A stretch of 64,000 nt of DNA, from assembly GCA_015698045.1 (NCBI GenBank), contig BLAL01000025.1:62001-126000 (forward strand), given 5' to 3'. Position numbers and translations under genes: made by a program. The notes beneath the pieces are model-generated. The model was given only the letters and a program-made list of their open reading frames with translations, did not search any database and was not told the DNA's origin. Shown in pieces: positions 44,401 to 58,277 of the stretch; within the stretch, counting starts at the first letter, position 1, and each line of letters starts with the position of its first letter. Origin of the DNA: Rhizophagus clarus. Taxonomy: Eukaryota; Glomeromycota; Glomeromycetes; Glomerales; Glomeraceae.

Positions 44401-44755
44401 TAATTTAGTGAAGAACAACTTGGCGAAATGGACTCGCATGGACCAATTTCAGTTCGTACCCCCACAAATTTGGTTTAGTCATTGATTACATTTTCATTAT
44501 AAAAATGGCTTAAGGAGAAAAAAAAAAAAAATTTTTTTTTTTTTTTTTTCTTAAAACAAATATTAATATATCCATAAATGTTTATTCCATTTACTAATTT
44601 CCTATCCGGTCTTTCCCATTGTTCTTGTAATAACCTCGTGGGGAAGGAATGATTTTGATTTGTTGACCAGATTTCTTTGAATATATTCTTTGAAAATGAA
44701 ATTCCTGATAAAGAACAAGTTGATAAAAAATTTCTCGGCATATATTTTTAAGCGA
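40697..44755. other. Homopolymer-rich intergenic sequence
   Basis: No convincing gene. It contains a 36-base A run at about 41418-41448 and TA repeats near 41382-41398 and 43201. A short protein-like piece behind a TTTAATTTAG acceptor (about 44409-44479, ending in a stop) could be an orphan terminal exon, but no partner exon was found. Confidence 0.45.
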
Positions 44756-44757
44756 TA

Positions 44758-44812
<55 letters not shown>
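44756..44812. repeat. AAT trinucleotide microsatellite
   Basis: About 17 consecutive AAT units. Confidence 0.95.
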
Positions 44813-44813
<1 letters not shown>

Positions 44814-45094
44814 TGTAACGATAAGCTATTTAAACTTTTTGTTTAACATTGTTTTTAAAAGCATACTAATCCAAAAACAAAAATTATTATTTTTCCCCAA
44901 AGGTTTTTTGAAAAGGGTATAATTTGATAGGTTTCTTATCAATGTTATCAATGCATGGATAATGTTTAACATTGTTTAGAAAATTAGGAGAGAGACTATA
45001 TATCGGGAGACTATATTGGGAGAACATTGAGAGAAGGAATAAAAATAATTTTTTACCCGGTTTCCCGGGGAATGAAAGTGGCGGTGTGGTACAT

Positions 45095-45262
45095 TATAAT
45101 ATGTACGTCAATACGGTACATCAAATGTATGATACATCAACATGAGATACATCAATATCAGATATGGTACATCTATATCTAATATGATACATCAATATGG
45201 TACGTCAATATGGTACGTCAATATGGTACGTCAATATGGTACGTCGGTATGATACGTGGCGT
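45095..45262 (+). repeat. 13-bp minisatellite, TACGTCAATATGG unit
   Basis: Three exact and several variant units (TACATCAATATGG, TACGTCGGTATGA). It is followed directly by a second, unrelated repeat. Confidence 0.85.
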
Positions 45263-45282
45263 AAAATTTGTCGCACCAATTG

Positions 45283-45462
45283 ATGAGAAGTCACTCAAGT
45301 CATTCAAGGTTCACTAAAGTCATTTAAAAGTTCACTCAAGTCATTCAAAGTTTTCAAAATCACACAAGTTATTCAAAATCATTCAAGTTAATCAAGTCAT
45401 TCAAGTCACTCAAGTTAATCAAGTCACTCACTCAAGGTCACTCAAGTTAATCAAGTCACTCT
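45283..45462 (+). repeat. Minisatellite of TCAAGTCAC-type units
   Basis: Irregular 9-12 bp units: CACTCAAGT, CATTCAAGT, TTAATCAAGT. No ORF. The sequence from 45463 to 51240 is AT-rich intergenic with homopolymer runs and no gene I can support. Confidence 0.8.
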
Positions 45463-48400
45463 AATTCAATATACAAGCAAATCAGCGCAAATCAGCACAA
45501 AATCAAGTACAAACCAAAAGATCAGATCTAGACACAAGCCACATTCAACCCCTAAATAAGGAAGTTACCGGTTCGTGTAAAACTCTTATAAAATTGGATA
45601 AAATGAACCTTAAAATGTAAAAGTACCAGGTAAATAGTTTCAAAATAACAAGAAATTGTTAAAGTTTATGTAATGATCAAACTCTTTTCGTAAAAACTTA
45701 TTTATCATTTCCTAAAGTACAAGTTTATTGTGGTAATACAACCCAAAAATTTTGATTTGATGCATAAAATGACAACTTCATGTTTCATTACTATTGTCTT
45801 TACTCGCATGAAAAACACTATAAACACTCTCTTTTGCATATAAACTAAACTATTAATCTCTTTATTTCCAAAAATCCCGCCAAATACTTTAATTTACAAG
45901 TTCATTTAAACATATGTTAATAAAGTTGATAGAAGTTGATAAAGTTGATAAACCTCCCCTTATTGTCATTTTTATCACGAAGCATACACGCGTCGGTCAC
46001 GAATTTTTTTTTTATTAAAAAAAAAAAAAAAATTTAAAAAAATTAAAAAAAAAAAAAAAAAAAAAAGTTTTTCCGCAGTCAAGCATGTGATAAATTGTTA
46101 AAAATGCAAATTAAATGATTATAAATATATATATATTGTTTCCATTAGTCGTTTTATTAATTATGCAAGTTAATAAAATGCAATAACATGCAAGTATCTA
46201 AGTAAGACTGCATGGGTTAACTATTTAATAAATCATAAGCACTTTTTCTTTTTTATATTGTTTTAAAATAGATTATTAATAGATTTTTTTTTTATTATTA
46301 TTATTAAACGACCAGTAAAACCTGTTATTTTTGACAATTGATAACGTAAATATTTAATATTTTTTAATAATTTTTTGATATCAATAAATATCAAATAAAT
46401 ATCAATAAATAAATATCAATAATATCAATAAAATATAATAAATATCATAACGGAAAAAACCTGTATGTAATCCCAATTAATCAATTCATGGGACAATGCA
46501 CTTTTTGATTATTATAACTTAAACCGATTACCCAACAATTCGGATTTTTTTTTTTAAAAAAAAAAAAAAAATTATTAAAAATTTTTTGTTAATAAATTTT
46601 AATGATCCGATTTTGGAATTGGAAATTTTCCATTATTTTTTAAAAAAATTCACATCAAAATCATTTTACGCGTGCCTTTAAAACTCGTGGATAAAATTTA
46701 AAAAAGGAAAAGTAATTTTTAATAATTCAAAAGAAGGTTATTGAATCGTATCGAAAAAGGTAAAGATTGGACATCAAAATGTAACAGACAAAAATGTAAC
46801 AGACACGGACACGACCTTTTTTTTTTTCAAAAAGTACTTTTTAAGACTAAAAAGAGTAAAAAAAAGGTATTTGGATACAGAAATCCATTGTTATTATGTA
46901 ATAAAAAGAAATTATTTAGGACATTTATTACATTTATTAAAAATTTTCGTATTGTTCAAATAACCGCAAGATCGCAAAAAAGGAAATTTAATTTCAAAAA
47001 AATCGCGTTGTTTTTTTTTTTTTGATATAGATTATCAATACATTATTATGTACTTTATGTAAAGTCTTGTACTCTAAAGTCTTATGTACTGTAAAGTTTT
47101 GTACTCTTTTCGTGCTTGAAGTCTTTGTAGAAAGGTTGATTCATGGGTTTTTTTTCCGAGTTTTTTTTTCTTTTTAGGATATGTATTTACTGTGTGTATG
47201 TAATGTATCTTTTTGGATTCGTTCTTTCTTATCATTTTATCAATAATTATTAAATATATTGTTTTAAAATATTCCTTTGTTATATTCATTAATTAATTCG
47301 TATCAAATCAAAATTATTCAATTCCACGGGATTTCCGTAAATTACCGGTGCGATATCTGAACGAAACCGTATAAAGTTTAAAAGTTTTGTAGTTCTTATA
47401 TCATTTTTTTTTTTTTTTTTGAACATATCATTTTTTGAACATAATGCACTTAATATAACATAATGTACTTTTTTAACACATAATGTTGAAAGAGAAAGTG
47501 AAAAAAATTTTTTCTATTTTTTCTTTTCGTTCTAAATTTTTTTTCCGATAAAAAAAAAAAAAAAAAAAAAACAAAATATTTTCAAAAGTTACATTGTTCT
47601 ATTATCAACATTTATTTTAAAATAGATTAAACAGATTAAATAGATTGAAAAAAAAAAAAAAAAATATTTTCACACGCCCCATTAAAAGAAAGAAAATTTT
47701 TATAAAGAATATTGTTTTTTTTCTTAATCATTTTTGACTTTTAAATTAACCCGACATTATTAAAAAAAAAACACATGAATGAATAAATTAATGGTATAAT
47801 AAATATAATATATTTTTTTTATGTTGTTAAACCTCCTTGTATATTAAAAAATATTAGATTCTTTCGTCATCACTTGACTCAGTGCTTACTCAGTAACACA
47901 CTTTTCAGATATATACTAAACCATATAAGTTAGTTGGTTTAATATTAACTCTGGAATTCATATGATTGATGAAAAAAGATTTTTGTTATTTTGGGAATTG
48001 CTTAAACTGGATTATGTCTGAATATAATGATTGTTAATTTTACGTGTGTGAGAATATATGTAAGTGTGGCTTTAAACATGTTTAATCGAAATTAAATGTT
48101 GGATTGAAATATTATGGCAATGATTTTCGTGCGATAAATAACAATAAAAAAAAAAATTCTTTTTCTTTTTTTTTTTTCTTTCTTTTTTCTTATTTCACAT
48201 GAGGTAAATGTAGCTGTACATGCTTAGATAGATTAGACAAGAATGCCGTAAATTAAACATCATTTTTTTTTTAAAAAAAAAAACGGTTTTCATTTTTATT
48301 GTTCTTTTTTTTTTTTTTAAAAAAAAAAAAACCTCTATGGTTATATAATAATAATAATATTATCAATTGTTGGGGAATTTAGCTTGCTCCAGATTATTTT

Positions 48401-51268
48401 CCCCACATTTTTTTTAATGAATGTCCGTCAAAAGAAAGGATTGTAGATCTAGATTACATTTTACCTGTCACCTATTCACTCTAAAAAAAAATTTTAGGCA
48501 GGAAAAAAAAAAAATTATATTATTGGGCTTAAAAGATTTACCGAATCATGTGACATTCATATAAAACTCCGTGAATTTCCGTTAAAAGTTATTAATATAT
48601 TTTTTATCGGATGAATTAAAAACTTAATATCAGTTATATCACAAGGGGGGCAAAAAATTTAACATTAATTAATGTTAATATTAAATTAAGCTTAAATTTT
48701 TTGTGAGATATATAATAACAGATAATAAAATATTATAATAATATATTCGGATTTTCATCGGTCGATTAGTTGATGAATACAGCAAGTAGATGAGTAGTTG
48801 AGTAATTGAATAGATGAATTTGATGAGTTTTCAAACCAAATTTTTTTTTTTTATTTTTCCTTCTTTCTTTCCTATTACAGATTTCGATTCGAAATTCTTT
48901 AATGAGAAAGTAGAAAACTTTAATTCTTTTTTTAATATTATAAGAAAAGTGCTCAGTCCAAAACATTACAACATTTTACAATACACAACATTTTTACATT
49001 TTAACAAAAATTATTCATTATATTGTTATAAAAAAATTTTCTTTTCCTTTTTTTTTTTTTTTTTCTCTTCCAAAAATGAAATTATGTATAACGAGACTTT
49101 TACGTTATTATCCTATGTGATTTAATATAATCGTCCAAAAAAAAAAAAAAAAAAAGATTATTTTTATTATTTGATAAGCACATTTACCACAATTCGAATA
49201 ATATGTAAGAAGAATTCATATTATTTTTTAGAAAGAAAAATAAAGTAATTTAATCGTTTTGAAACAATTAAGGGAGGGAAATAATTTTCTCTGATACGCA
49301 CATCAGTGTACGTCAGTGTGATAAAAGCGTGTGTTACCATGTTATGTAGGTGAAAATTCCGTAAGTTTATATAAGATAATATTTATTTATTATCTTATTG
49401 TTTTTTTTTTTTTTTTTTTTGAAAAAAAAGCATATTGTTTGAATTAATTTAATTTTATTCATTTTATTTATTTATTATTTTATTTTATTTTTTTTTCTAT
49501 TAAAGTTTATATCGTACTAAATTAGTTTTTTTTTTTCTTTGGTCTTTTTGGAAAAAAGAAGTTAACGAGAAAACTCTTAATAATGAAATTAAAGACAATG
49601 CTTTTTAAAAAAAAAAAAATCGAACCATTCCAATCCATTTAAGAAAAACAATAATAAAAAATTCAAATATTATATTATTTCATATCATATTTGGTCTTTT
49701 TCTTTTCTTTTTTCTGAATGGATATTATTAAAGAAGAAATCAAAGAAAATACTATTCTATAAAAACTATACCATAGAACGGAAAGAAAAACTTAATATAT
49801 TGTTAATAAATCGATTGTCATTTAAACGTACATCACACCATTCATAATCGTTCAATCAAATTTTCTTTCTAACTTTTTATAGTTCCATTAATGACCCCAT
49901 ATCATCCCACTCACCCCCCCTACCATTTCTCTACCTTATGAAAATAATCAAAACGAAGAATTCGAAATTTAAAGGACGAACTTACCATTAGCCTCAAAGC
50001 CCACGCGAAAAATAACAAACAATATTCTTATAGATTGTTCATTTTGGGCGTGTAAATTTTTTTTATTTTTTTATTGAAAAAAAATTGTTACCTAACTCGT
50101 GTAACATTAACGCCACAACAATTGTTCTCCCGGAATAATATAATATTGTTTGCTTTTTAAAATTATTCATTATAATTTAAGGTTGTCAGACTGTTGTCAG
50201 CCGAGCGCCTTTTTTTTTTCATTTAAAAAAAAAAAAAAACCTGTTTATTTTAAAAAGTCGTCATATAAACTCATTCCTGTCAAAAAAAAAAAAAAAAAAA
50301 AAATCCTTGTACTTTTTATTAATTCCCGATTGGATAAATTAAATTATTTTAATTAATTGATTGAATATAAATTGTTACATATTGTTCTTTTGCGTTAAAT
50401 TTATATGTATATATTTGATATTCCCATTATCTGTTATCGAAAATTTACGTTTATCCCACGTACGACAAAATGTAAATATTGCCCTTGCATAATCAAACAA
50501 CAATATTGTTAAAGGTTGATCTTTTAAAATATTGTTTTCATATAGATTTTATATTCTAGAAAGCTACTTCACTTGTTAACCTTGTAATAGTAATAAATAA
50601 TAATAATAATAGTAATAATAGTAATAATAATAATTATTATTATAAATAATAATTAACGGAAATGACCGGATGTAATATTGTTCTTAAAGAACATTACGAA
50701 AGATATCCTTCTTTCCAAAAACAATATTTCTTTCTTCGATAAATTATTTGGTTCTTGTTTCGGTTGTACTACTTTAACTCAGTTATTTGACACGACTACA
50801 CGAGTTGAGAAACATGTTTTTTTTCTTTTTGATTCATTCATTATTGTTAAAATTTTCATTGTATCATTATGCGATCAATAATAAATACATGAATAATCAT
50901 TGTATCGGATTAATGTCGGGTGAGTGTCGGGTTAACGTCAGGGTGGTGTCAGGATGTAGTATTGGACAGTGTTTCGTAGTCACGTCATAAATTTACTTAC
51001 CATAAACTATGGGATAATTAGGATATAGTATCCGGGTATTATACTTTTACTCCCCCCATGTCAATTTTCTTTTGATTTTACTATTTATACCCCTAGTGTT
51101 TAGGCGAATAAATCGAAGGTATCATTTTGGAGTTACGCTTTAAAAAAATGATTTTTTTGAATAAACAATCTAATTTTACCTAAGGGACACATTTAAATAA
51201 TTTTTGATTGTACTAAAACCTTTCATTTATAGTAAAAAAATTTCGTACACTCCCGGCCCCGGGTAGTC

Positions 51269-51315
51269 CAGTGTTGGCATTTGGCCGCGGCCAAATGGCC
51301 AACGTGCCAACACTG
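51269..51315. mobile_element. 47-bp GC-rich foldback element
   Basis: CAGTGTTGGCA and TGCCAACACTG form the ends. Inside them CATTTGGCCGCGGCCAAATG is a perfect 20-bp palindrome. CCGGGTA lies on both sides (51259-51265 and 51316-51322). Its GC content stands out sharply from the surrounding AT-rich DNA. It looks like a minimal MITE or snapback insertion; a structured regulatory site is an alternative. Confidence 0.6.
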
Positions 51316-51724
51316 CCGGGTACCTACTTATATATCTGAATGTACACTTCATGTGCAGTTATATCATACCTGAGAGTTAATTATACCATCCATAAATGCA
51401 CTCTCACACCTTGACTCGGTTGATATCATCCTTTCACACCTTGATTCAGTAGACAATATAAAATTTTCAACATGGACAGAAGAATCATCCTTTTGATCAA
51501 ATTTCGCTTGCATCATGTCTACGGATCCCTTAGTCCTTAGGATAGTTGTTGATAGTACTGCAATAAATTTGCAATTGAATAAATTAAACATTCTCTATAA
51601 AATTTCCATATAGACCTTATATAAAATTTCTGGATCAACTCCGATAAAGAAAAAACTCCGATAAGAAAAACTCCGATCAATGATCATTTTATTAGTTTTT
51701 ATTCTGAAAGAAAACTTGGACATG

Positions 51725-52190
51725 ATCAATTTTCTAATCCAAAAAGATTTTTTTGTTGCATCTAAAAAGTTATTCTTGTCGCATCTAGAAAGATTTTTGT
51801 CCGTATCCAAAAGATTTTTTTGCCGTATCTAAAAAGATTTTTGCTCGCATTCCAAAAGATTTTTTTTTTTGTTCGTATCCAAAAACGTTTTTTTGTCCGT
51901 ATTTTGCCTGTATTCAAAAAGTATTTTTTTGTTGCGTCTAAGAAGATATTCTGTCGCATCTAAATTTTAAAAAGATTTTGTCCGTATCCAAAAAGATTTT
52001 TTTTTTGTTCGTATTTTGCCCGTATTCAAAAAGATTTTTTTGTTGTGTCAAAGAAGTTATTCTTGTCGCATCTAAATATTAAAATGATTTTTTATCGTAT
52101 CCAAAAAGATTTTTTTGCCCGCATCCAAAAGATTTTTTGCTGTATCAAAAAAGATTTTTTTTTTTTTCCCACATCCAAAAAGCATGGTCA
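51725..52190 (+). repeat. Minisatellite of CGTATCCAAAAAGATTTTTT-type units
   Basis: About 17 degenerate units of 22-30 bp alternating AAAAAGATTTTTTT with CGTATC, CGCATC or TGCATC. The minus-strand frames with repeated FWIRTK peptides are shadows. No gene. Confidence 0.85.
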
Positions 52191-55100
52191 AATGACCAAA
52201 CATAGCGAGACAAAAACCGCATCCAAGTAGCCAAGTACTAGTGCTTTGTTGTGTAAATTATGTTATGTTAGTACTAACCCGTAATATATAATACAAAATG
52301 TCGATAGTACAAATAAACGTTTGAACGACAAAACTAACCGGGACGCAAGGATATTATGTCGATATTGATATTACAAATAAATGGTTGAGCGACAAAATTA
52401 ATGCGTTGTCTTTATAGTGGTGTTGGTTTTTAGTGGCTTAGAGTTAGGGTAAGGAGAGTTGGTTATCATTTTAATTCAATTCTTGAAACTTTCACAACAA
52501 GATTTTAACGTGACGCATCCTATCTTAATGGCTGCAAGGATATTATTTCGATATTTGATAATATAACACATTCTAACCTGTGAAATGATGTAGAATAAAA
52601 TCAGGTAAAGTCACATGACAATATCAAAAACGCATTGTAAACTCACGTGCTCGATTTATCTTGTAAAGTACTACTAACCTTTAGGAAGTAATTTTCTTAA
52701 AAAAGACTTAATGACGCTAATTAGTACTCCGAGAAAAAAAAAAGATCAACCCATCCATATTCAGTCATTAAAAATTTTCTTATTTTGCTTAGACGTATCA
52801 CGTATTATCATGATTTGGATCGCGTCTAAAGAACATACAATAATTGAGATATTCACAAATAAACAGAAACGTGGCAATCAACCTGAGGGCAAAAAATCGA
52901 TGGAATTGGAAACGAAAATTGATGATCGTGAAGAATTGTACTACCCGTTTGCCGTTCGTTCGGTCAATATAAAAAGAACCTTTGTTTTGTTCTTGTAATA
53001 GAATTTTGTTTAATTGAATACAAAACTAGTAAGGGACAGGAATTAACAAGTTTTTAATAAATTAAGAAAAGAATTCACAAGTAAATATTTATAGAGGGAA
53101 GAAAAAAGTTAACGTATGGTTTCATCTTAATAAGATTTATTAAAATTGTCTTACATTAATTTTCTTTAATTTTCTTTAATTTTCTTTAATTTTCTTTAAA
53201 TTACATGAATTCAATTAAAATTTCTTCAATACTAAGGACGGTAATAAACCGGTTTAAAAACTTGATGGCCATTATTGAAAATCAGGTTGAAAAGGGAGAG
53301 TACGGATCTGAGATGATTGGATTAAGATCGATCTTGAGCAAACTGTTAAACTGTATAAGAATTTAAAATTGCCGAGTCAAATCCAATTTGTAATTTGAAC
53401 ATACTAATAAAATACTTGTATTATTATTTTAGACAATGAACATTACTTTGAATGAATCTTTTACCTTGAAAGAATATTACCTTAATATTACCTCGAATGA
53501 ATAACTTCTGCAAAACTCTTGTAAACTTCTGCGGTAAACTAGGTTTAATGGGTTCAATTCAAGAATATTAAAAAAAAAATGTGCAATGTGCGTACAAATA
53601 TAATACACAAATTGTATCTTTTAAGGTAAAACTATTTACAATATTTATAAGCAATAATATAAATTAATCAAATTATTTATTAACCAAAATTTGGAAATAT
53701 TAAGTTTGAACACATGAATAAAATTAGCAGAAACGATAATCGAACTTTCTAATTATTATTGAAGATTTAAACTTAAAAGTTGCTGCGGGATACAAAAAAA
53801 TACCACGCGTTACCGTAAAGAAAAGTAAGTTTAAGTAGGCGCGTTATATATATATATATAAACACTTATATTCTTATATTATAAATATATATGTATATAT
53901 GTATAAAATACTGTATATAAGACTAATTATGACTAATTATGAATATTTTCAATTAGAAAATCCGAATACTAATTTTAGACAAAACAATCTTGATACAGCA
54001 AATACAGCAAAACATGTACTGTGTATAATTTTCTTTTTAAAAAAAACCCCTCAAAATGTAACAATCTTGGAACAACAATAATTTATTAAATTTTTTATAT
54101 TAGCTTGCTTAAATTTTTTTTTCTTTTTAGTAATGATTCTTTAAAAAAAAAAAAAAAAAATCTTTAGATTTATTTCTTTTCATTTTCATTTTCATTTTCG
54201 TTTTATTTTATTTTTATTTTATTTTATTTATTTATTTATTTTAATTCTTTTTTACATATTATTTTTCATTTATTTATTTATTTTTTTTTTTTTTAAAAGA
54301 AAAAGAAACTAATATATATACAGTATTCTTCAGGTATTACACAAGATTTCTAAAAAAAAAAATTTTCCCCTCAATTTTTCATTGTTTCAAATAAAAAAAA
54401 TTTAAGCTTATTTTAAAAAGCGTACAACATTTATTTTTTTCTTAAAAAAATTAAAATTTTTTTTTTTTTCAAAAATTTTTTTTTTTTTTTTTTCACAAAA
54501 AAAGGGGAGCTTTTTAAAGGCTAAAAAAAATCAAAATTAATTTTTTATTTAGGCATCAAATAATTATAATGCAGAATTAGAATAATCCAGTTTAAAAAAT
54601 ATATTTTTATTACCTTAAAAAGAAATTTATGTAAATGAAGTATAACAATGACGACGCATGCAGATAAGAAAAGATTTTTTTTTAATCGTCACATTTACAT
54701 ATAATCAACAAGTAAGGAAATTACATTCATATGTTCAAGTTAAAAAGTTTTTTACGCAAATTCCACTAAAATTATCATCCCACTTTTTTAATAAAGTCTC
54801 ACAAATTCGAAGCCTTACGCCAAGAAGTAAAAATCATCATTATAATGTTATGCTAGGTTCCGATGAGATGATCATTTTTTTTTCATTTATGCGACTTAAA
54901 AAAAAAAAAAATGATTAATTGATTAAATGATCAAATGATTAATTCATTAATTGGATCAGGTCAGGTCTATACTGTATCATCATTATATTTTTAGTTTAGA
55001 ATCACATAATTGGTTAAATGTTGTTTGTTTTTATAAAAAAAGAAAAATAGTTTTGTTTACCATACATTACAAAGGTTAACCGCATTTTTTTCCTTACATT

Positions 55101-55592
55101 ATTTATTGCCATACGTTCTACCTTAAATCCAAAAAAGAAAATTATCGGGCTGATTCTTTTGAAGAATTCCTCTTTTATTTTCGCGAAAAAACCAGAATGA
55201 TATGTTAAGATTAATTGATGTAAAATATTTTAATAAAGCACAACATGTAAACAATGAGATAAGATATTGTCCGGGTTCGTCAAATTTGTTCAGCTTTTAT
55301 TCGGGTTCTTTATTCCGTTTACTTTAAATTATAACGTTAGTTATATTGTGTACATGTACCGTTTAATTGGTTTATTTTGGTTTAATTGGCCTCCTTATTT
55401 TTTGTATTATAGATAAAAAGTGACATTGTAAATGTGCTTCTTTTGATTCATTTTTTCGGTATTATTTATTTATTATACACATGTACTATATAATAAATAA
55501 AAATGTAAGATAATTAAATGCGGGCATTTGCTTTTTTAATCTATTTAATAATGGGCGAAAAAAAAAAAAGATTAATTAATGATTAATTAATT

Positions 55593-55628
<36 letters not shown>

Positions 55629-56366
55629 CAATTATCAATTACTTTAAAAAAAAAAAAATTTTTTTTTTTATACGCAATACATTGGTGATAATAATAAAAT
55701 AAATACATGCGTATATTAATTAAAACTTACTCGGAATTTTTATTGATCCGTGAAACTCCGTTGAACAAATTATCTATAACTCCATTAAAAATCCATTGAT
55801 CCGTTCGGAAAGTTCAATTACATGTACAAGCGACATGAAGGGAAAAAAAAAAAAATTTTTTTTTTTTTTTTTTTAATTTATTTCACACATTTATCTAATT
55901 TAACTTTTTATATTACATTTATATTTTAAATTATTTATTTTTATTTAATTTTACTTTATTTATTTTTGGATTTATTAAACTTGAAAAGCACTTTATTTGG
56001 AGATGAAAGAGATCGGATAAAAAAAACTTTGAAAATCATCACGTTAGCAGTTTACAGGTGTGTAACCTACACATGATGACCTTGGTGGATATTTATTTTT
56101 AGTTTATAAAAAAATTTTTAAGCTAGATTAGATAAACATACAAACATATCATCGATAAACATGGGTTAATTGTACAGGGGCACCAATCACTTTCATTAAA
56201 ACATCTTTCCAAATTCAGCAATGCATTCAGGCGGTAGTTATTTTCCGACGACGACCTTATTAATTGCATTTAGGAAAGGTCTCTCTATACGACTTTTTAT
56301 GACTCTTTTCTTATTTTCTAATGATAGTTATATTAAATCTTATTTAATTTGTAATGAGCCTTTTCC

Positions 56367-56403
<37 letters not shown>

Positions 56404-57570
56404 TTGTTTTAAAAGAAAAAATTTTTTTTTTTTTTTTTTTTTTCCTCTTTCGAATTTCCGAATAAAGTTAAAGAGTAAGTATCCATTGTTGACTTAGAAA
56501 TTTCATTTAAATATTCGTAGACTAATTAGAAAAACAAAATAACCATAAAGGTTCCTATTTATTTAATATATATATATATATATATATATATTTCGGTTAT
56601 TTACGGTTACTCTGCCACAAAATTATATCAGATAAAACGCCTTATCGGTAAACGATTATAGCCGATTCTTTTCGAACGAATGAATCAAAAAAAAAAATTT
56701 TTTTTTTTTTTTTTTTTTTGATTCATTATTGCAAAAAATAGACATTTAATAAGAAAATTTCTTTTTTCACGTATTTAAAAAGAGATATTCATGCGTTATG
56801 AAAAGTGAAAAAAAAAAGAGTTTCGGAAAAGTAAGGTTTTAAGGGGGACACATTTTTTTTTCTATAAGAAATGTAAGAGAAATATCGAGAATCTAACTAA
56901 ATTTGGACAAATTTTTTTTTTTTTTTTTTTTTTCAGGGTAGGAAAAAAAAAAGTATTTTTTAGGGAGGGAGGGTGTGACCTTTAAGCCTTTAAATCAAAA
57001 AGGATTTACTATTTTTTTTTGATCGACATTTCCCTGCCCCGGCATTTACATCATTTGCATTATTTACATTATTTTACATTATTTTTACCAAAATAACATT
57101 ATTACATTTACCAAAATAAATTTTTTTTTTTTTTATTAATTATTATAAGGACATAAAAGTGAATAAAGTGAATATCACAAATTCTTTGATAACTATATAA
57201 AGTAAATATATGTGACAAAATTGAAAGTATTTTAAAATTGTATATAAATTATTATTATTGTTTGTGTTCCGTTTCTCATCTTTTCTTTGAAGTTGAAGCA
57301 GCTTTGTTTATTGCTTGCCAATCAAATGTCTCAAATAATTAAAATAAACCAAATAAAAATCACTTTAAAAACTATTACTTTTTAGTAATGAAGTTTAACA
57401 TAAATAAATTGATATTTTTTTTTTTAATATAAATAATCGGGTAATACTTTGACGTTGGTGTTTTTAAAGAAATCGAAAAAAAAATAAATTTTTTTTCGGT
57501 TTAAAGAAAAAAATTTTTTTTTTTTATAAAGATAAGGTAGCTTTCTATTTTTTTCCTCTCTCTTTCTCTT

Positions 57571-57605
<35 letters not shown>

Positions 57606-57868
57606 TTATCACATTTTTATTTTTTACAAGTCTTTTCTCCTTCAAAAACCAAAATTCTTTTCCTCAAAAAAACTCATTTTCAAGAAAAAAAAAAAAATTA
57701 AAGTAAAAGAAGAAGAAGAAAAAAATTCGTTGAAGAAAAAAAAAAAAAAAAAATTGTAAGGATTTCACGTCATTAAATCCAAAGGATTGGATTATTTACG
57801 ATCATTTTTTCATTATTTATATTATCATCGTTCGTCTTTTTCTTATTTGGAAATTTTTGAAAGGAAAA

Positions 57869-57906
<38 letters not shown>

Positions 57907-58080
57907 CTTCTTTAAAAAATTATTTTTTATTTGTTATTTTTATTTTTTATTTTTTATTTTTAATTTTTTTTTTTTTTTGTTGTTGTTATTTTCAACGAAA
58001 AAAAAGAAAAAGAAAAAGAAAAACGAAATTAACATACGAAAAAAAAAAAAAAAAAGATTTATTTTATATTTATTTATAAA

Positions 58081-58112
<32 letters not shown>

Positions 58113-58277
58113 TATTTTATTTTGAAATTTTTTTTTTTTCCTGCTTGTTCCTTTATAGTTAATAATTCTCATTCGTGATTTTCACAAATTTACCATATTT
58201 ATTCTTTTATACAAACGTATATTATATCCTTTTTTTTTGTAGTTTTTTTTTTCCTTTCTTACAAAAAAAAATTCACA
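52191..58277. other. Intergenic sequence and HMG-gene upstream region
   Basis: No supported gene. A 62-codon frame at 52810-52998 has balanced composition but no other support. T- and A-runs of 20-36 bases occur at about 55590-55626, 56371-56401, 56922, 57875-57906 and 58081-58107. The last 700 bases, with pyrimidine and purine blocks, probably hold the promoter and leader of the HMG gene. No core element can be singled out. Confidence 0.5.

Noticed and set aside
44409..44479. Possible terminal exon behind a TTTAATTTAG acceptor
   Set aside because: Only about 22 codons, and no upstream exon with a matching donor could be found.
46741..47025. 94-codon plus-strand ORF rich in Lys
   Set aside because: No ATG; the first codon is a TTG. 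Composition follows A-runs, and there is no motif or intron structure.
52810..52998. 62-codon ORF with balanced composition
   Set aside because: Plausible, but no conserved motif, splice partner or repeat copy was found. Left as unsupported.
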